Shown here: piece by piece, positions 52,201 through 61,200 of the stretch
Position numbering within the stretch: the stretch's first letter is position 1
How the letters are laid out: each line of letters begins with the position of its first letter
Source of the DNA: Bathymodiolus brooksi
Lineage: Eukaryota > Mollusca > Bivalvia > Mytilida > Modiolidae
Direction of reading: 5' to 3'
DNA: 64,000 nt
Assembly (NCBI GenBank): GCA_963680875.1
Contig: OY804578.1
Span: forward strand, 103,879,689 to 103,943,688
Program-made: the position numbers and the translations under genes
Notes under the pieces: model-generated
What the model was told of the DNA's origin: nothing
What the model saw: the letters and a program-made list of their open reading frames with translations, nothing else
Databases searched by the model: none

Positions 52201-55200
52201 AACATGGGATGAATGGTCCTTAGGTGGTCAACTTTCAAAATTATGTCCTGTGACCCCGACCTCCATCCAAGATGGCAACCATCAGCGAACATAATTTTAA
52301 CATAGGACCCTATGGGAAATATATTTTAAAATCTTCTCCTCTGAAACTAGTAAGCCAATATAGCAAACATGTCATCGATGGTCCTTAGGTGGTCAACTTC
52401 CAAAATTGTGTTCAGTGATCCCGATCTCGGTTCAAAATGGCCGCCGTCAGCAGACATAGTTTTAACATAGGACCCTATGGGAAAATTGTTTAAAAGTCTT
52501 CTCTTCTGAAACCAGTCAGCCAATTTAAAGCAAACATGGCATGGATGGTCCTTGGGTAGTATACTTTCAAAATTGTGTCCGGTGACCACGACCTCCATCC
52601 AAGATGGCTGCCATGAGCAGACATAGTTTTAACATAGAACCCTATGGCAGTATGGGATTTGAATAGTAACTTAGATGTATTCAGCATGCAGATATTCTTA
52701 AGAGGACTTATTTATGTCAGGTGAGCGATACAGGCTCACCTGAGCCTCTAGTTTTTAATGTGACAAATATTTTAACTTGACACTAAATGTTTCGTGTTAC
52801 TGTGTGCATTTAAGTTTTCTGATAATTATATTGTAGTAGAAAGGTCTGTATTATGATTTTAACTATAATTTTGAGTTTGATTTTAGAAATATCCTCTGAA
52901 CTCATATTAAATTGCTAGAAGTATCCCTGAGTACTAGTTAATAGTTATATCATAATGCTATGAATAAAGTTATTTTTTTGCAATGTCATCTTAGAAATAT
53001 TCCAGTTAAAATACCTTCTACCTTAAAAAGCAGATAATTTTGAAATGAATCATTCATTCATTTAGGCAGATTATATTTATCTTGTATAATATTGAATCAT
53101 TCAAATTTATTGACAGATCTGCCCATAGAAGGGGTTTAAAAAGTGCATCCCCCAGATTCCAAAATATGTAATAATGAAATAAACCATAAAGACATTTCAT
53201 TTGGGTCTGAAATTAGTAAATTGTTTTGACAGGATTGTATTCATAAAAATAGTCATAAACCTTTTAAAATTCCACAATTTGATGGTGTGTCAATTAACTA
53301 ATATATTTTTTCATTTACAGTAAAGAAATTGGTAATTGATTAATATGTATTTTTAGCTCATCTTGCCAAAGGCAATGTGAGCTTTTGCCATCACTTGGCG
53401 TCCGTCATCTGTCGTCCGTTAACTTTTCACATTTTAATCTTCTCCTCTGAAACCTCTCAGCCAAATGAATTGAGACTTGGTAGGAAGCATCTATGGCAGA
53501 TCCTCTTTAAAGATTGCTCATTTTGTCCCGAATCTATTAACAAACATGGCTGCCACAGGCAATTTTTTAGCTCACCTGGACAAAGGTCGTGAGCTTTTGC
53601 CATCACTTGGCGTCCGTCTGTCCGTTCGTCCGTCCGTCGTACGTCGTAAACTTTAATCTTCTCCTCAGAAAACACTGGGCCAATTGCAACCAAACCTTGG
53701 TGGAATGGTATTTGTATGGCCCTCTTCCAAAATTGTGTCCGTTGATCCCGACTTCCAACCAAGATGGCCACCAAGCTAAAAATAGAAAAAAGGGGGGATG
53801 AAATTTTAATTGTCCATTGCTGCTATAGTATAAGTCAAAATGAGCTCAAATTTTAATTGCAGTCGATTTATACCGATTAAGCAAATTAGGCATGTTTTGA
53901 TAAAAGATCACATTTAAATCTTCTTCTCTGAAATCGCTGAACCAAATCAAACCAAATTTGGCTGGGATAGTCCTAGTGTAGTCCCATTTCAAAATTGTGT
54001 CCGACAGCCCCGCCCTCCATTCAAGATGGCTGCTGTTACTAAAAATAGAAATTTCTTCAATTGTCCATTGCTGCTTTAGTATAAGTCAAAATGAGCTCAA
54101 ATTTTAACTGCAGCTACATGGCAAGGAGTAGTTTAACATATATTCCGTTTTTTTCTGTGAAATATTTCTTTCAGCCGATTTATACTGATTATGCAAATTA
54201 GGCATATTTTGATAAAAGATCACATTTAAATCTTCTCCTCCTGAAACCGCTGAACCAAATTAAACCAAACCTGGCAGGGATGGTCCTTGGGTGGTCCCCT
54301 TTCAATAATGTGTCCGACAGCCCCACCCTACATTCAAACTGGCTGCTGTTGCTAAAAATAGAAATTTCTTCAATTGTCCATTGCTGCTTTAGTATAAGTC
54401 GAATTGAGCTCAAATTTTAGCTGAAGCTACATGGCAATGAGTAGTTTAACATATATTCTGTTTTTTTCTGTGAGATTTTTTCCGCCAATTTATTCCATTT
54501 AGGAATATTATGAGATAAAAATCACATCTAAATCTTTTGCTCAGAAATTTGAGTTGAAATGATCTTTGGGTGGCCCACTTTCAATATTATGTGCAACACC
54601 CCTATTTTCTATTAACTTTAGATGTCAAATTGAAAACCAGGTGAGCAATTACAGGCTCCTGGGAGCCTCTAGTTTCATCAAATTTTCAAAATTTTAATAC
54701 TTTTCGTCCTTTATTTAAAAAACTATAAGAGATAGATGTTAAGTTTAATTAAACTGCAAACATGTTCAGCATATCAAGATCTACCTACCCTTCAATTTTT
54801 AAGTAAATCCCATTACCCATTTTGGAGTTATTTCCCTTTTATCATCAAATTTTCAAAATTTTATTACTGTTCATCCTTTATTTCAAAAACTATAAGAGAT
54901 AGATGTTAAGTTTAAACTGCAAACATGTTCAGCATGTCAAGATCTACCTACCCTTGAATTTTTAAGTAAATCCCACTACCCATTTTGGAGTTATTTCCCT
55001 TTTTTCATCAAATTTTCAAAATTTTATTACTGTTCATCCTTTATTTCAAAAACTATAAGAGATAGATGTTAAGTTTAAACTGCAAACATGTTCAGCATGT
55101 CAAGATCTACCTACCCTTGAATTTTTAGGTAAATCCCATTACCCATTTTGGAGTTATTTCCCTTTTTTCATCAAATTTTCTAAATTTTATTACTGTTCAT

Positions 55201-58200
55201 CCTTTATTTCAAAAACTATAAGAGATAGATGTTAAGTTTAAACTGCAAACATGTTCAGCATGTCAAGATCTACCTACCCGGAAATTTTGAAGTAAATCTG
55301 ATTACCCATCTTTGAGTTATTGCCCTTTTTTCATCAATTTTTTTTTTAAAAGTTTTTATACTTTTCGTCTTATATTTCAAACACTATAAGAGATAGATAT
55401 TAAGTTTAAATTGAAAAATGTGCAGCATGTCAAGATCTACCTACCCTGCAATTTTTATGTAAATCCCATTACCTATTTTGGAGTTATTTTTCTTTTTTCA
55501 TCAAATTTTCAAAATTTTAATACTTTTCATCCTTTATTTCAAAAACTATAAGAGATAGATGTAAAAGTTTAAACTGCAATAATGTTCAGCATGTCAAGAT
55601 CTACAAAAAAGTTCCACAGTTGAAAATATCCGACAACTGTGTGAAGAGATATTCCTCTTGAAATGCATTTTTTTTGTTGACCTTCTCTGCTTTTGGTTAC
55701 TCAAATAATCAGTCAAGCAACTCTATTACAAAATGTAAAGTAGCAAAAGCTAAATTTTGAGAATCATTGACATTTATGTTTTTTTTACAGCAATGCTGAT
55801 AGCTTACATTCAAGGGGGAACCCCTGCCTAAATTTTGGAAGTTGCGAAGGGATATAGTAACGCTACCGTCCGTCCTTCCGTAACATCCTTGTGAACACTC
55901 TAGAATCAACATCCTTCAATGGATTTTGACCAAACTAGGTACATACTTAGTCCTTAAGAGAATCTGGAACCCTAGTGATTTTCAAGGTCATAGGTCAAAG
56001 TCACCGGGTCAAATTTTTACCACGTAACATCCTTGTGAACTCTCTAGAATCAACATCCTTCAATGGATTTTGACCAAACTTGGTACATTCTTAGTCCTTA
56101 TGAGAGTCTGGAACCCTATTGCTTTTTAAGGTCAAGGGTCAATGTCACCGGGTCAAATTTTTACCACGTAACATTCTTGTGAACACTCTAGAATCAACAT
56201 CCTTCAATGGATTTTGACCAAGCTTGGTACATTCTTAGTCCTTAGGAGAGTCTGGAACCCTATTGATTTTCAAGGTTATAGGACAAAGGTCAATGTCACA
56301 GTCAAATTTTTACTGCATAATATCTTTGTGAACACTAGAATCAACATCCTTCAATGGATTTTGACCAAACTTGGTACATAGTTAGTCCTTACGAGAATCT
56401 GGAACCCTATTGATTTTCAAGGTTTTAGGTCAAAGGTAAGATTTTTAGGCGAGGGGATACGCTTGCGCTTTGCGTTGCTCTTGTTATTTTTTGACCGAAG
56501 TTATCAAGTTTTATTGACTGATGTTGTTATTATACCCAGGTGAGCTATACAGGCTCCTGTGAGTCTCTAGTTAGTACTCAAAATCACACAATTGCAGAAT
56601 GAAAATAGTAAAACTTCCTCTACAATTCTATGAGCATGCTCTTGGCACAATTGCAGGGGATTCAATATTTTTCAAGTATACCAGTATTTCACTATTTACA
56701 GTCGGTACTTTTTCTTAAAATTTGAACAATTTTCATTAATATCTTATGCAACAGTCTTTGAAATTAAGAGGTACCAAACATCCATGTTAAGTGGGTGAAA
56801 GTAGCTGGTACTACCCCTTATAGAAAGGCCTGAGTAAAAATGTTATTGGAATGACGAGACATGTTGATAACATTTTAGATGATTTCTATTTTTAAACATT
56901 TAAGATATTCCTACAATAAAGATCTTATCCGATTCTTACAACGTGATCCTCAGCAATACCATTACTCTTGATTGCCAAGTTGATGCTACACCCAGAGAAA
57001 CTGTAGTCTTCTGGCATAGAGTAATTAACGGACAATTAACCAACATCGATCTTGGCACAAACAACAATAACAAATACAGCGGTTCTACTGTTAGTACTCC
57101 TTCACTCACGATCACAAACGCCCAGAATTCCGACAAGGGAAATTACGTCTGCTACGTTACAAATTTGGCTGGAACTGGTTCTAGTAATCAAACCTTCCTT
57201 GATGTTGTAGGAAGTAAGTTGTAAATTCTAATTTTATCAGTAATGATTCCTTGAATTGTTCACTTTACCGTCATGTAAGGCAGTAAAGTGTTGATTAAAT
57301 GTAATTGATGGAAAATGCTGAAAAGTTTTCTGAAATTTGACAAGATGCTATGGCCATAAAACTTTTGAGCATGATTTTATTCTTGTACTCAAATAACAAC
57401 CAATCAGAACATTGGATTTTAAGCATACTTTGATCTGATTGGACAATTTTGGAGTACATGTATGAAAATCATACTCAAAAAAGGTTAGATATTTGGACAA
57501 CACAAATGATGACAGTTTAACTACACCTCTCAGTCTGATGATTAATGAGATAGATGAGATTACCATTATAAGTGGGTACATTGTAAATATCTGGTATCAC
57601 CTCTTACTGAAAGACCTGCAATTGAATACTTTGTATCAGATAAAATTATTAATATCAATTAATATTAAAATTACAAATTTAATACAGTGAAACCTGTCTA
57701 AACTGAACCCCGAATAAACCGAAATCCTGTATAAACCGAACTTTAAATAAAGTTCTCATGTAGGAAATCTTTGTTTATTTAACCTGTATAAACCAAAGAC
57801 CTGTCTATTCCAAACATAAAATTGGTCCCAAGGAGGTTCTGTTGAGACAGGTTTCACTGTACTTGAAGTTCGTGAGTGAACTCCTTGTATCGAAAGTATT
57901 TCAAGACCAAGTTTAGAAATATTTGTAAAAATCAGTATTATTTAAAATAATTTCAGGACCGAAAGATGGTATAGACTTACCAATAGGCCTATTGCCAGTA
58001 GCTGTAAGCTCACAGCCACTGGTTCATTTTGGAAAAAATCGTCCTTCGAGACCACAAATCCACAGACCAAAGCGTCCCACTACACCCGCTACAAATATTG
58101 TGGAGGAAGACATAAACTCTACGGAAGAAAACAATAATATTGATTACTTTTTCAAATCAGCTGCTGTGACGTCGAGCCAATCCAAATTTGAGAAAGATGT

Positions 58201-61200
58201 GAAAAATTTGTAAGTAAAAATGATTAGCAGATATTAGTTACAAATTTAAAATGAATCAAAATGGGAGAGATTTTTGTCTTGTCTTGTGTTATATTATTGT
58301 CTTGTCTTTTCTCTTTATTGATTTGTATTCTTTTGTATTATTCATGATGTTATTGTATTTATCTATGTTGAGGAGAGCTACTAGTAGCCTCTGGCTGTAT
58401 GTAATCCTCATGAAATAAATAAAGAATTAAATTAATTAACATTACCGGTATGTGATAAAGTTTGTCAGTGACTTGCGACAGGTCGATGGTTTTCTCCAGG
58501 TACTCTGCTTTCCTCCACGACCATGACGGCCCGCAAATTATTTGAAACTTATACACAAGGTCAAGGACCATATAAGGCAGGACAAGTTCAATTTTGGGCT
58601 TTAATATCACTATGTCGGCTCTCGAGTTATGCCCCTTGATTTACTAAAAAATGCAAATTTCTCCAGTTTTTGTTTAATAACTTAAATGTATCTTAAGCAA
58701 CTCATTTGGCATTGGTAAAAGAATGTTTTTGATTACATTGTGCATATCAAGTTAAAATTTTGTTATTCATTTTATAGTTCCACGGTTATGCCCATTAATT
58801 AATTTAAAAAATGACGAAAATAATGTTACCCGCATTAAAACGTTATACAAACTATGACTTTCATGAATTATTACGATTCTAGTAGGAAACTTTAACTTAT
58901 TTTTCAAAGTGGAAGTCAGTAATGGAAATAAATGTCTTAACAAAATACACTAACATTCATGGTTACAGTTTGGGTCAGGTGAACTATTGTCACCACTGAG
59001 CGTCCATCGTCTGTCCATTAACTTTTCACATTTTAATCAACTCCTCTGAAGCCACTGGGCCAATTTGAACCAAACTTTGGTGGAATGGTCCTTGGATGGC
59101 CCCCTTCCAAAATTGTGTCCGGTGATCCCGACTTCCAACCAAGATGGCCGCCAAGCAAAAAATAAAAAAAGGGGGGATGAAATTTTAATTGTCCATTGCT
59201 GCTTTAGTATAAGTCAAAATGAGCTCAAATTTTAACTGCAGCTACATGGCAATGAGTAGTTTAACATATATTCCGGACTCTTCTTTCAGCCGATTTATAC
59301 CGATTATGCAAATTAGGCATATTTTGATAAAAGATCACATTTAAATCTTCTCCTCTGAAACCGCTGAACCAAATTACACCAAGCCTGGCAGGGATGGTCC
59401 TTAGGTGGGTCCCTTTCAAAATGTTTCTGACAGCCCTGTGCTCCATTCAAGATGGCTGCTGTTACTAAAAATAGAAATTTCTTCAATTGTCCATTGCTGC
59501 TTTAGTATAAACCAAATTGAGCTCAAATTTTAGCTGCAGCTACATGGCAATGAGTAGTTTAACATATATTCCGGACTTTTCTATGAAATTTTTCTTTCAG
59601 CCGATTTATACCAATTATGCAAATTAGGCATATTTTGATAAAAGATCACATTTAAATCGTCTCCTCTGAAACCGCTGAACCAAATTACACCAAACCTGGC
59701 AGGGTGGGTCCCTTTCAAATTTATGTCTGACACCCCCACCCTCCATTTAAGATGGCTGCTGTTACTAAAAATAGAAATTTCTTCAATTGTCCATTGCTGC
59801 TTTAGTATAAACCAAAATGAGCTCAAATTTTAACTGCAGCTACATGGCAATGAGTAGTTTAACATATATTCCGGACTCTTCTGTGAAATTTTTCTTTCAG
59901 CCGATTTATACCGATTATGCAAATTAGGCATATTTTGATAAAAAATCACATTTAAATCTTTTCCTTTGAAACCGCTGAACCAAATTAAACCAAACCTGGC
60001 AGAGATGGTCCTTGTGTGGGTCCCTTTCAAACTTGTTTCTGACAACCCTACGCTCCATTCAAGATGGCTGCTGTTACTAAAAATAGAAATTTCTTCAATT
60101 GTCCATTGCTGCTTTAGTATAAACCAAAATGAGCTCAAATTTTAACTGCAGCTACATGGCAATGAGTAGTTTAACATATATTCCGGGCTTTTCTGTGAAA
60201 TTTTTCTGTCAGCCGATTTATACCGATTATGCAAATTAGGCATATTTTGATGAAAGATCACATTTAAATCTTTTCCTCTGGAACCGCTGAACCAAATTAA
60301 ACCAAACTTGGCAGGGATGGTCCTTGGGTGGGTCCCTTTCAAAAATGTGTCTGACAGCCCCGCCCTCCATTCAAGATGGCTGCTGTTACTAGAAATAGAA
60401 ATTTCTTCAATTGCCCATTGCTGCTTTAGTATAAACCGAAATGAGCTCAAATTTTAACTGCGGCTACATGGCAATGAGTAGTTTAACATGTAATCCGAGT
60501 TTTTCTTTGGAATTTTTCGTTCAGCCGATTTATACCGATTATGCAAATTAGGTATATTTTGATAAAAGTTCACATTTAAATCTTCTTCTCTGAAACAGCC
60601 AAACCAAATTAAACCAAATTTGGCTGGGATAGTCCTTGGGTAGTCCCATTTCAAAATTGTATCCCACAGCTCCACCCTCCATTCAAGATGGCTGCTGTTA
60701 CTAAAAATAGAAATTTCTTCAATTGTCCGTTGCTGCTTTATTATAAATCAAAATGAGCTCAAATCTTAACTGCAGCTACATGACAATGAGTAGATTATTT
60801 TTTTCAACCGATTAATACCGATTATAGAAATTAGGCATATTTTGATAAACGATCACATTTAAATCTTCTCCTCTGAAACCGCTGAACCAAATTAAAGCAA
60901 ATTTGGCTGGGATCCTTGGGTTGTCCCCTTTCAATAGTGTGTCCGACAGCCCCACCCTCCATTCAAAATGCTCCTGTTACTAAAAATAGAAATTTCTTTA
61001 GTTGTCATTTTCTGCTTTATTACAAATCAAAATGAACTCAAATTTTAACTGCAGCTACATGGCAATGAGTAGTTTAATGTATATTCTGGGTTTTTCTGTG
61101 GGATTTTTTCAGGCAGTTTATTCCATTTAGGAATATTATGAGATAAAAATCACATCAAAATCTTTTGCTCAGAAATTTGAGTTGAAATGATCTTTGGGTG

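Larger units (their letters stand above)
43596..54340. repeat. CARMIL: Tandem segmental duplication of about 4.7 kb containing a CARMIL exon
   Basis: From about 43596 and about 48270 the text runs in parallel at an offset of 4672-4673 through the exons 46239 and 50911. After that, a HINE in copy 2 shifts the offset to 6165 (TAAAG at 47156 and 53321). The next 1 kb (47188-48262) is matched by 53353-54340. The order is X-L-X'-L'. The X-to-X' junction at about 48262-48275 falls in core-repeat sequence shared by the flanking HINEs (CTAAAAATAGATATTTCTTC). Confidence 0.85.

Noticed and set aside
59261..60675. Repeated 70-100 codon frames on the minus strand
   Set aside because: Each lies within one roughly 312-bp core unit and is broken at unit edges. 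They are shadows of the repeat.
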